DNA of 17,829 bases from JAYUHK01 sp043778415. Lineage in GTDB: Bacteria; Bacteroidota; Bacteroidia; Chitinophagales; Saprospiraceae. The number at the start of each line of letters is the position of its first letter. Positions within the stretch are counted from its first letter, which is position 1. Made by a program: the position numbers and the translations under genes. The notes under the pieces were generated by a model. The model did no database searches, had not been told where the DNA came from, and saw nothing but the letters and a program-made list of their open reading frames with translations. This document shows positions 8,232-14,525 of this stretch, one piece after another. Where the stretch lies: NCBI GenBank assembly GCA_043778415.1, contig JAYWGG010000229.1, positions 1-17,829 on the forward strand. The letters run 5' to 3'.

Positions 8232-8671
8232 GCAGTTTTAAGTTTTGGTATTTATTACAAGTCACCGACACCTTTGAGGTGTCGGTGACTTCGGTTTGAT
8301 TATCCCACACGTCCTCCTACCTCACCAACGTCACGTCGCCCGAAGTTGATGCGAAATGAGGTATCAGTTGTTTAAACAGCTTTTTATTTCAGAAAAATAG
8401 CTTAACTTTGTCATGTATTGAGGTGTTGCGTAAGAAATGAATAAAAATAGGTGTCCGCAAAGAATTACTTGTGGTCATATAATGTTGTAACTAATTGATT
8501 AGCAATTATTTAAGGAATGAAGAGAAAATAAGGTACTGAATATTGTGCCGCAGAATTTTGGGCCAAAACAAGGCAGATTTGAGGCGCAATGCAGTGCATC
8601 GTAACGAAAATCTAACGCAGTTTTGGCTCAAAAGACGAGTCAGAATACAGTAACTTATTTTGGACGCGTTC
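8232..8671. other. Gene-free region after the lipoprotein gene
   Basis: Holds a 15-base perfect hairpin (8259-8291), a short GC-richer stretch at 8305-8350 without an open frame of note, a palindrome at 8366-8381 followed by an isolated TAACTTTG box (8403-8410), and most of repeat copy 2 (8511-8675). No gene is supported here. Confidence 0.6.
8259..8291. repeat. Perfect 15-base palindromic hairpin, possible terminator
   Basis: The arms 8259-8273 and 8277-8291 are exact reverse complements (AAGTCACCGACACCT and AGGTGTCGGTGACTT) around the loop TTG. It lies 27 bases after the lipoprotein stop codon. There is no T run after it on either strand, so it is not a textbook terminator, although such a stable hairpin may still block transcription or protect the 3' end. 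It looks like an intergenic palindromic repeat unit; other copies would lie outside this window. Confidence 0.7.
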
Positions 8672-8675
8672 CTAA
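8511..8675 (-). repeat. Fold-back repeat copy 2 (MITE-like, 165 bases)
   Basis: The inverted copy of 4770-4934. Differences are scattered single bases, three of them at the hairpin tip (GATGC-ACT-GCATT against GATGC-TCG-GCATC), while the arms are kept. TA stands at both borders (8511-8512 and 8673-8674). The right border falls exactly on the stop codon of the BON-domain gene: the TA at 8673-8674 plus the first element base make its TAG. The flanks differ from those of copy 1. Confidence 0.8.
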
Positions 8676-9328
8676 TCGTCATAATCGACTACTAAATCAT
8701 TGCTCAATAGCCAAATTCCTGGGGTATTCCAAGCGATTCTACCCGCTTCCTCTCGCTGATAGATTGAGCTAACTGTTCCTTTTAGATTCACCGTATGTCC
8801 CGTGACTTTTACTTCAATGTCACTGTCATTAATCCAACTGCGGTCGAATGCTTTTTCGATTATTCCTTCTTCAATGGCATCGTGATCTTCTGTTTTGATG
8901 CTGATGTTGTTGTAAACACCTCTTACACCCATCAAATTGATAACCGTCTTTTTGGCAGCCTCTTTCTGATAATTCCATCTTAATTCGCCCTCCAGAGTTA
9001 CCCAACCGTTTTCTACTTTTACCTTTATTTTTGATTCTGGAACTTCCCAATTCCATCGCCAAGCGTTTAATATTTCGGTCGCAATTTCGGTATCATTTTT
9101 TATGAAGGAACTACCGTAATTTACTTCAATGTTTTCTGCCACAGCCTTCACTCCCGACACATTTTTGGCAGCGGTTTCAGCTTGTATTTTTTTGGCATAA
9201 GTGTCCACCACACCCGACAATGTTACAATACCATCTTTGACAGTTACGCCAATTTGTGCAGCGGTCAATAAAGGTTCCCATTTGATGGCGTTTTGAACGT
9301 CTCTTTGCAAATCTTCATTATTTTTCAT
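8672..9328 (-). CDS. Protein with three BON domains (OsmY-like, cytoplasmic)
   Basis: BON domains bind phospholipid or other surfaces and occur in stress proteins such as OsmY. The 218 residues hold three in tandem: about 4-70, 78-145 and 149-215. Each has the pattern of an initial helix (LQRDVQNAIKW, IATEILNAWRW, IEEGIIEKAF), an I-x-V-x-V strand, a glycine-containing V-x-L-x-G turn (VTLSG, VTLEG, VNLKG) and a conserved G-V or G-I-W near the end. Unlike OsmY there is no signal peptide, so it is probably cytoplasmic. A longer frame from a TTG at 9352 exists, but the ATG at 9328 gives the usual family start (MKNNEDLQRDV). The C-terminus is cut off abruptly by a repeat (YDD-stop). A promoter resembling those of the divergent genes lies upstream. 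Confidence 0.9.
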   Translation of the reverse strand: MKNNEDLQRDVQNAIKWEPLLTAAQIGVTVKDGIVTLSGVVDTYAKKIQAETAAKNVSGVKAVAENIEVNYGSSFIKNDTEIATEILNAWRWNWEVPESKIKVKVENGWVTLEGELRWNYQKEAAKKTVINLMGVRGVYNNISIKTEDHDAIEEGIIEKAFDRSWINDSDIEVKVTGHTVNLKGTVSSIYQREEAGRIAWNTPGIWLLSNDLVVDYDD

Positions 9329-9457
9329 GTTGATGATTGATTTAGTAGCCAATTTCTTGACCGTTGTTAAAAAATTTATTTAGATTATTTACTGATAATT
9401 CTGAAGTACCATACTTTTTATTAGCCATCCAATTCTTAACGTCTTTAAACAATAAGA

Positions 9458-9519
9458 CAAAGGTGGTGGTATTTTAAAGAACGGATTTATACAATTTCGG
9501 ATATAACTTATGAAATTCA
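9458..9519 (-). promoter_or_regulatory. Promoter candidate of the BON gene, weak member of the shared class
   Basis: On the minus strand TGAAT (9519-9515) is followed at offset 30 by TAAATCCG and at offset 56 by CCTTTG (9463-9458), within the 8-base box CACCTTTG. The plus-strand promoter has TGAAT, TAACG at offset 30 and CCTTTG at offset 57. The leader to the ATG at 9328 would be about 125 bases. Confidence 0.35.
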
Positions 9520-9607
9520 CAGGTTTTGGTGCGCGGGGGTTTATCGCTCAACTATTTTATATTTCCACAACAATCAATAGTATATTTTAGGAATAATTTG
9601 TTGCACA

Positions 9608-9639
9608 ATACCTTATTCCGAGGTAACAAAATAAGGTAT
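9608..9639. repeat. 10-base perfect inverted repeat
   Basis: ATACCTTATT (9608-9617) pairs with AATAAGGTAT (9630-9639) across a 12-base loop. The right half with its flank, AAAATAAGGTA, also occurs in the inner end of the fold-back repeats. It could be a relic of a related element or the terminator of a lost gene, since a short T-rich stretch follows. Confidence 0.45.
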
Positions 9640-9675
9640 CGGGGCTTTTATTTATGCCGCTTAAAATCAAAAGTG

Positions 9676-9738
9676 TGAATCATGTAAATTTTAAACATAA
9701 TTTCATAACGCTCTCAAATACAGTATTACCTACCTTTG
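9676..9738 (+). promoter_or_regulatory. Promoter of the 72-residue/baeRF genes with an extended shared upstream element
   Basis: The -7 box is TACCTTTG (9731-9738), an exact TAnnTTTG. No TTG stands at the -33 position. Instead TAACG (9706-9710) lies 20 bases upstream of the box, with TGAATCATGTAA further up (9676-9687). The same words with the same spacing, give or take one base, lie before the cupin gene. This points to an activator-dependent promoter; the activator is not known. Confidence 0.6.
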
Positions 9739-9870
9739 TGTGTACGGAAATAAGATATTATTAAAAATATAATTGTAGTTAGGCGTGATTGTACGCGGCT
9801 GTCATGCTCATTTGAAGGTAGTCCCATATTTTTAATCTGATATTTTACCCCAAAATCTAAATTATGAATC

Positions 9871-10089
9871 ATGCAAACTATCGAAGAACTGAACCAAAAA
9901 ATTCTTCTCAAAACCTTGGATATTGCAGCTAATTACCCTGAATTGTCTAAATATATTGAGGAAATGCCCATAACGATTCCTAATTCGAAAAATCCTCAAA
10001 TTACTCTTCAAATTCTAATGGAATACTATAATTCACTCAATGTTTTGGTCACTAATTACGCCTCAACACACATCGCTAAAAAATTATGA
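9871..10089 (+). CDS. Small conserved-looking protein, 72 residues
   Basis: A soluble, mostly helical protein without signal peptide, membrane segment or metal site. The centre reads NYPELSKYIEEMPITIP (residues 20-36), followed by a second helix ILMEYYNSLNVLV (47-59). The pattern is familiar to me from Bacteroidota small proteins next to eRF1-like genes, but no function is known. The ATG at 9871 was chosen because the earlier ATG at 9864 is in another frame. Its TGA overlaps the ATG of the next gene (ATGA at 10086-10089), so the two are probably translated together and may form a complex. A leader of about 125 bases precedes it. Confidence 0.75.
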   Translation: MQTIEELNQKILLKTLDIAANYPELSKYIEEMPITIPNSKNPQITLQILMEYYNSLNVLVTNYASTHIAKKL

Positions 10090-10475
10090 ACAACGCTAAA
10101 CATTTAGGCATCTGGATGGATCATTCCGAAGCCCATTTAATTGCCCAACACGGAGATTCGTTGGGAACTACCGTCATTAAGTCTGATTTTTCGCACAAAG
10201 ACAAACAAGAAACGTTGCACAGAAGCGAATACACGATGCACCACAAAGAACAGCATTTGGCAGCTGACTATTATAAAAAAATCAGCCAAGTAATCCTCAA
10301 ATACGATGACATAATCATCTTTGGACCAACCGATGCCAAACACGAACTTTTTAATATTTTGAGTGAAAATGCACTTTTTGACAAAATTAAAATCGATGTA
10401 AAACAAACGGATAAAATGACCGAAAACCAAGAACTGGCTTTCGTAAGGGATTATTTTAAACTTCATTCGCTTTAA
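10086..10475 (+). CDS. Bacterial archaeo-eukaryotic release factor-like (baeRF-type) protein
   Basis: 129 residues that resemble one domain of the eRF1/Dom34 fold found in bacterial baeRF proteins. These proteins are proposed to act at the ribosome in rescue or stalling but are largely uncharacterised. Visible features: LGIWMDHSEAHLI (7-19) as the first strand and turn, a histidine-rich middle (TMHHKEQHLAADYYKKI, 50-66), IIIFGPTDAKHELFNIL (76-92), and the end TDKMTENQELAFVRDYF (108-123). No GGQ release motif is present, so peptide release by the classical mechanism is not expected. It overlaps the 72-residue gene by four bases. GH130 follows after 149 bases in which I see no promoter. The fold assignment is from pattern memory and should be treated as likely, not certain. 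Confidence 0.65.
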   Translation: MNNAKHLGIWMDHSEAHLIAQHGDSLGTTVIKSDFSHKDKQETLHRSEYTMHHKEQHLAADYYKKISQVILKYDDIIIFGPTDAKHELFNILSENALFDKIKIDVKQTDKMTENQELAFVRDYFKLHSL

Positions 10476-10624
10476 AACGAATCCTTCAATACCTAAAGAA
10501 AAGAACAAAAAACAAGCAATGAACCTCACACACTGATACTGAAAGAAAAGCGAACTACCCAAGAAACCAACGCAGGGAGAAAGACAGTAAGAAAAATTGA
10601 AAGCGTAATTTTATTCCAAAAATC

Positions 10625-11665
10625 ATGATAGACATAAAAAAAGAAGGTGTTTTACTGAACAAAACTATCCTTGATTTTGAAAATGAGGGCGTTTTGAATC
10701 CTGCCGCTTTGAGAGTAGGGCAGGACGTTCACCTTTTCTACAGGGCAGTGGCTCAAGGCAATCATTCAAGTATTGGATATTGCAAATTGTTGGGTCCGCT
10801 AACGGTCGTAGAACGCTCCGAAAAACCCATTCTTGTCCCTGAGTTCGAGTACGAATCTCGGGGTTTGGAAGACCCCCGAATCGTTAAAATTGAGGATTTA
10901 TACTACCTGACTTACACCGCCTATGATGGCAACAATGCTTTGGGTGCTTTGGCGGTTTCGGAAGATTTGATTCACTGGACGAAGAAAGGACTAATTGTCC
11001 CTTTGCTGACCTACCAAGAATTTAGTTATTTGGCGGAAGAAAAAGGGAAATTAAATGGAAAATACGTTCGCTACAATGAACATGAGCGTATTTTTGAAAA
11101 TCATGGAAAAAGTTTTTATGTCTGGGATAAGAATGTAATATTTTTTCCGAGAAAAATTCACGGTAAATTTTATTTCATGCACCGCATCAAACCCGATATT
11201 CAAATCGTGGTGGGAATCAATGAAATAGAAGACTTGACTCACTCTTTTTGGAAGAATTACTTTCTGCATTTTAAGGAATACATCGTGCTTGCTCCCAAAT
11301 ATGAACACGAAGTTAGTTACATTGGGGGTGGCTGTCCACCCATTGAAACAAAATTCGGCTGGCTTCTCATCTATCACGGTGTGCATGACACGCTCAAAGG
11401 TTTTGTTTATTCAGCCTGTGCCGCTTTGCTTGATTTAGAAAACCCGCAAAAAGAAATTGCCCGATTGCCTTATCCTTTGTTCAAACCAGAGTTTAGTTGG
11501 GAGTTGAAGGGCGAAGTAAATAACGTGTGCTTCCCGACGGGAACTGCCCTTTTTGATGATACCCTCTACATTTATTATGGAGCTGCCGACGAGCGCATTG
11601 CGGTAGTTTCGGTCAGTCTGTCAGCCTTATTACAAGAACTAATGTTAAATCTAAAAAACCAATGA
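10625..11665 (+). CDS. Glycoside hydrolase family 130 protein (mannoside phosphorylase-like)
   Basis: GH130 enzymes phosphorolyse or hydrolyse beta-mannosides; they are five-bladed beta-propellers. The 346 residues show the family pattern: LNPAALR (24-30), LFYRAV (37-42), GLEDPRI (80-86) with the Asp expected to act as general acid (D83), an Asp-Trp-containing loop (SFYVWDKNVIFFP, 163-175), the family signature YIGGGCPPIETKFGWLLIYHGV (232-253), and YYGAADERIAVVS (317-329) near the end. There is no signal peptide, so it acts in the cytoplasm. Its TGA overlaps the start of the glycosyltransferase gene (ATGA, 11662-11665), which implies a shared pathway, perhaps making or recycling a mannose-containing glycan or solute. 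Which reaction direction and which substrate cannot be told. Such proteins are often mislabelled in databases. Confidence 0.9.
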   Translation: MIDIKKEGVLLNKTILDFENEGVLNPAALRVGQDVHLFYRAVAQGNHSSIGYCKLLGPLTVVERSEKPILVPEFEYESRGLEDPRIVKIEDLYYLTYTAYDGNNALGALAVSEDLIHWTKKGLIVPLLTYQEFSYLAEEKGKLNGKYVRYNEHERIFENHGKSFYVWDKNVIFFPRKIHGKFYFMHRIKPDIQIVVGINEIEDLTHSFWKNYFLHFKEYIVLAPKYEHEVSYIGGGCPPIETKFGWLLIYHGVHDTLKGFVYSACAALLDLENPQKEIARLPYPLFKPEFSWELKGEVNNVCFPTGTALFDDTLYIYYGAADERIAVVSVSLSALLQELMLNLKNQ

Positions 11666-14013
11666 AAAACGTTATCCAATTTCACCACAGCAACAATTTG
11701 CTGATAGAAGAACCCGTCCGGAAATTTGAAGCAATAAGAAAAATAAAGCAAAATCTGCCTCAAATCTTATTCATCACTTCTTTCCCGCCCCGTGAGTGTG
11801 GCATCGCAACCTACTCCCAAGACCTGACAAAAGCCTTGAAAAATAAGTTCAATCATTCCTTTGGCATCACCATTTGCCCTTTGGAGTCCACAGATGAACA
11901 CTATGATTATCCAGAAGAAATAAAATTTAACTTGAACATTGATAAGCCAAAATCTCTCGAAAGATTAGCTCAAAAAATCAATCAAGATGCTGCTATTCAA
12001 GTGGTAATGATTCAACATGAATTTGGTTTGTTCCGACATAGAGAAGATGATTTGATTCAATTTGTAGGACTTCTCCACAAACCAGTAAGCCTTGTTTTTC
12101 ATACCGTCTTGCCAAATCCAGACGGACTATTGAGGTTCAGAGTTCAGCAAATTGCGGACGTATGTGAGCAGGTAGTAGTAATGACCCAAACCTCAAAACA
12201 AATTTTGGTAGATACCTACGGAATTAAGGCGGAAAAAATTTCTGTAATCTCGCACGGTACGCATCTAACACCCCATTCAGACAGGGAATTATTGAAAGCA
12301 AAATACCAGCTTACGGGCAAAAAAATACTTTCTACTTTCGGGCTTTTGAGTTCGGGCAAATCAATCGAAACTACGCTCAATGCTTTACCAAACATCATCA
12401 AAAATAACCCCGAAGTAATGTTTTTGATTATCGGAAAGACGCACCCTTCGGTCGTCAAGCAAGAAAGAGAAGTGTATCGTGAAAAGTTGAAAATGATAAT
12501 TGAAAACTTGAAAATTGGCGAACACATTCTTTTTGTCAATGAATTTTTGCCTTTGCCAAGACTGTTAGAATATCTACAACTCACTGATATTTACTTATTT
12601 ACGTCCAAAGACCCCAATCAAGCTGTGAGTGGCACTTTCTCTTACGCCATGAGTTGCGGGTGTGCCATTGTGTCCACGCCCATTCCGCACGCCAAAGAAT
12701 TTTTGAAAAATGATGCAGGGATTTTAATTGATTTTGGTAATTCAGACCAGCTGTCGAGTTCAGTAAACACGCTGTTAAATAACAACGAACAAAGGAAAAA
12801 TATCAGCATGAATGGTTTGCACAGAATTGCTCCATCGGCTTGGGAAAATGCCGCCATTGCTCATGCCCTTTTATTTGAAAAAATGACCGATGGTATCATT
12901 AAGTTATCGTACAAAATCCCTGCCGTTAACCTAAATCACCTCAAAAGACTAACGACTGTTTTTGGAATGGTTCAATTTTCTATCATCGACCAACCCGATA
13001 TTGACTCGGGATATACATTAGATGACAACGCTCGGGCTATGGTGGCAATGTGCCAACATTATGAATCCACTCGCGACGCAGCTGATTTACCCTTGATTGA
13101 ACTATATCTGGACTTCATTGCATTTTGCCTCCAACCCAAAGGTAATTTCTTGAATTATGTGAATGAAGATATGCTTTTCACGGAACAAAACGCTCAAACC
13201 AATCTTGAAGATTCAAACGGACGGGCGATTTGGGCAGTAGGATTTTTGATTTCTTTGCACAAAATATTACCCGACAAAATGGTAAATCAAGCCGAAATAA
13301 TCCTGCAAAATGCCTTGTCGAATGTCCAAAAAATTCATTCTACTCGGGCTATTTCTTTCATTATCAAGGGATTGTATTACAGAAATTTAAGAAATAATCA
13401 TTCACAAGATACAGCCTTGACCACTGAACTCGCCAACCGTTTAGTTCAAATGTATCGCCACGAAGCGGAGACCGATTGGGAATGGTTTGAAAGCTATTTG
13501 ACGTATGGAAACAGCATTTTGCCCGAAGCACTTTTGTGTGCATGGTTGGCAACTGACAAGCCAATTTATCAAAAAATAGCGAAAGCCTCTATGGATTTTT
13601 TGTTGTCTAAAATTTTTATCAACAACAAAATTAAAGTGATTTCAAATAAAGGCTGGTTGTTGAAAAAAGATGCTCAAAATCAGGTAGCTATCGGTGGCGA
13701 GCAAGCCATAGATGTCGCTTATACGATTTTAGCTTTGGCAAAATTTCAAGATGCTTTCCCAGCCGAAGATTATAAAAATAAAATCAGTATTGCTTTCGAT
13801 TGGTTTTTAGGAAAAAATCACCTCCATCAAATCATCTACAACCCCTGCACGGGTGGCTGTTACGACGGTTTGGAGGATACCTATATCAATCTGAATCAAG
13901 GGGCAGAATCAACCGTAAGCTATCTAATGGCGAGAATGACGATTGAAAAATTCATAAAAATCAAACCAAGAACCAAACGCCCGAGGATAAAATTTGTGTT
14001 GGAAAGTGTCTAA
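11662..14013 (+). CDS. GT4-type glycosyltransferase with helical C-terminal domain
   Basis: A 783-residue two-domain protein, cytoplasmic. Residues about 33-410 form a GT-B glycosyltransferase of family 4. The N-terminal loop has SFPPRECGIATYSQDL (40-54), the middle IQHEFGLFRH (117-126), and the donor-binding half SHGTHL (197-202), STFGLLSSGKSIE (224-236) and SGTFSYAMSCGCAIVSTPIPHAKEFL (323-348). The family's glycine-rich loop and donor-site E346 are visible. Residues about 430-765 form a second domain of paired helices with the acidic motifs SGYTLDDNARAM (449-460), LEDSNGRAIW (515-524), DWEWFESYLTYGNS (605-618) and GCYDGLED (732-739). It looks like an (alpha/alpha)6 barrel as in several glycoside hydrolases and lyases. 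The overlap with GH130 suggests coupled synthesis. Substrates are unknown. Confidence 0.88.
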   Translation: MKNVIQFHHSNNLLIEEPVRKFEAIRKIKQNLPQILFITSFPPRECGIATYSQDLTKALKNKFNHSFGITICPLESTDEHYDYPEEIKFNLNIDKPKSLERLAQKINQDAAIQVVMIQHEFGLFRHREDDLIQFVGLLHKPVSLVFHTVLPNPDGLLRFRVQQIADVCEQVVVMTQTSKQILVDTYGIKAEKISVISHGTHLTPHSDRELLKAKYQLTGKKILSTFGLLSSGKSIETTLNALPNIIKNNPEVMFLIIGKTHPSVVKQEREVYREKLKMIIENLKIGEHILFVNEFLPLPRLLEYLQLTDIYLFTSKDPNQAVSGTFSYAMSCGCAIVSTPIPHAKEFLKNDAGILIDFGNSDQLSSSVNTLLNNNEQRKNISMNGLHRIAPSAWENAAIAHALLFEKMTDGIIKLSYKIPAVNLNHLKRLTTVFGMVQFSIIDQPDIDSGYTLDDNARAMVAMCQHYESTRDAADLPLIELYLDFIAFCLQPKGNFLNYVNEDMLFTEQNAQTNLEDSNGRAIWAVGFLISLHKILPDKMVNQAEIILQNALSNVQKIHSTRAISFIIKGLYYRNLRNNHSQDTALTTELANRLVQMYRHEAETDWEWFESYLTYGNSILPEALLCAWLATDKPIYQKIAKASMDFLLSKIFINNKIKVISNKGWLLKKDAQNQVAIGGEQAIDVAYTILALAKFQDAFPAEDYKNKISIAFDWFLGKNHLHQIIYNPCTGGCYDGLEDTYINLNQGAESTVSYLMARMTIEKFIKIKPRTKRPRIKFVLESV

Positions 14014-14063
14014 AACACGCCTAAAATTATCATCATATTGATAGCTCTTCCTATCAAAATCTA

Positions 14064-14125
14064 TGAATTATGTAACCTTCTACCACAATTCTGTAACGAT
14101 TCGTCAATTAAAGTACCTATCTTTA
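14064..14125 (+). promoter_or_regulatory. Promoter of the cupin-AraC-kinase genes, shared class
   Basis: TGAATTATGTAA (14064-14075), TAACG (14094-14098) and TACCTATCTTTA (14114-14125) repeat the pattern of 9676-9738. The distances TGAAT-to-ATGTAA (6) and ATGTAA-to-TAACG (24) are identical; TAACG-to-TACCTA is 20 instead of 21. The -7 box TATCTTTA is one base off TAnnTTTG. A 7-base inverted repeat TTGATAG/CTATCAA (14038-14057) lies just upstream. The leader to the ATG at 14154 is about 22 bases. Confidence 0.55.
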
Positions 14126-14153
14126 CACATTAAGTTAGTCAAATTAAAAGATT

Positions 14154-14507
14154 ATGAAAAAAGGTATGGACACGACCGAATTGGAGAAAGGGATAGCGCA
14201 TATTATTGTTAAGATTATTGAGTATTTACCGAACGCCGTGGTAAGCAAAACAATTATCCGAAAAATTACGGGTAATATCACAGCCTCTTCTTTCGATGCT
14301 GGGGAAGAATTGGCAGAAAAAACTTCTCCTTTCGATACCTACATCCAAATAATTGACGGCTCTGCCGAAATTATCATCGACAAAAAGATGCACCACCTCA
14401 AATTAGGGGAGGGCATCATTATTCCCGCCCATGCTTCGCACATTTTCAATGCTACTCAACAATTCAAGATGATTTCGACCGTGATAAAAAGTGGATATGA
14501 AGATTAA
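14154..14507 (+). CDS. Small cupin-domain protein
   Basis: A single-domain cupin of 117 residues, cytoplasmic, of the type with the core AEKTSPFDTYIQIIDGSAEIII (54-75) and the second motif LGEGIIIPAHASHIFNA (84-100). In the relatives I know, the first motif reads S-E-H-T-x-P-F-D; here the histidine position is K56. The second motif keeps H93 and H96. The metal site is therefore likely weakened or lost, and the protein may sense a small molecule rather than catalyse. It leads a four-gene series (cupin, AraC regulator, kinase, response regulator), with a promoter of the shared class directly upstream. MKKGMDTTEL at the start could be shortened to the Met at residue 5, but the first ATG fits the leader length. 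Confidence 0.82.
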   Translation: MKKGMDTTELEKGIAHIIVKIIEYLPNAVVSKTIIRKITGNITASSFDAGEELAEKTSPFDTYIQIIDGSAEIIIDKKMHHLKLGEGIIIPAHASHIFNATQQFKMISTVIKSGYED

Positions 14508-14525
14508 AACTCGAGATAAACTAAT

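Larger units (their letters stand above)
9329..9870. other. Divergent regulatory region between the BON gene and the 72-residue gene
   Basis: A 542-base gene-free region carrying the BON promoter candidate (9458-9519, minus), a 10-base perfect inverted repeat (9608-9639), the promoter of the plus-strand genes (9676-9738), and a leader of about 125 bases before the ATG at 9871. The leader can pair 9760-9770 with 9826-9836 over 11 bases. No open frame of credible composition was found. Confidence 0.6.

Noticed and set aside
8300..8360. Remnant coding segment in the GC-richer stretch after the palindrome
   Set aside because: The frames are short and match no family I know; there is not enough sequence to support a pseudogene.
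4770..8675. Composite transposon or genomic island delimited by the two repeats
   Set aside because: No transposase or integrase lies inside or near, and the enclosed genes show no sign of cargo function; only an inversion or independent insertions are reasonable.
8672..9352. Longer BON-protein start at the TTG at 9352
   Set aside because: The ATG at 9328 gives the usual family N-terminus; the extra eight residues (MATKSIIN) have no support.
9871..10475. Toxin-antitoxin pair formed by the two small overlapping genes
   Set aside because: The second protein fits the eRF1-like pattern, and neither shows a known toxin or DNA-binding antitoxin motif; the overlap alone is not evidence.
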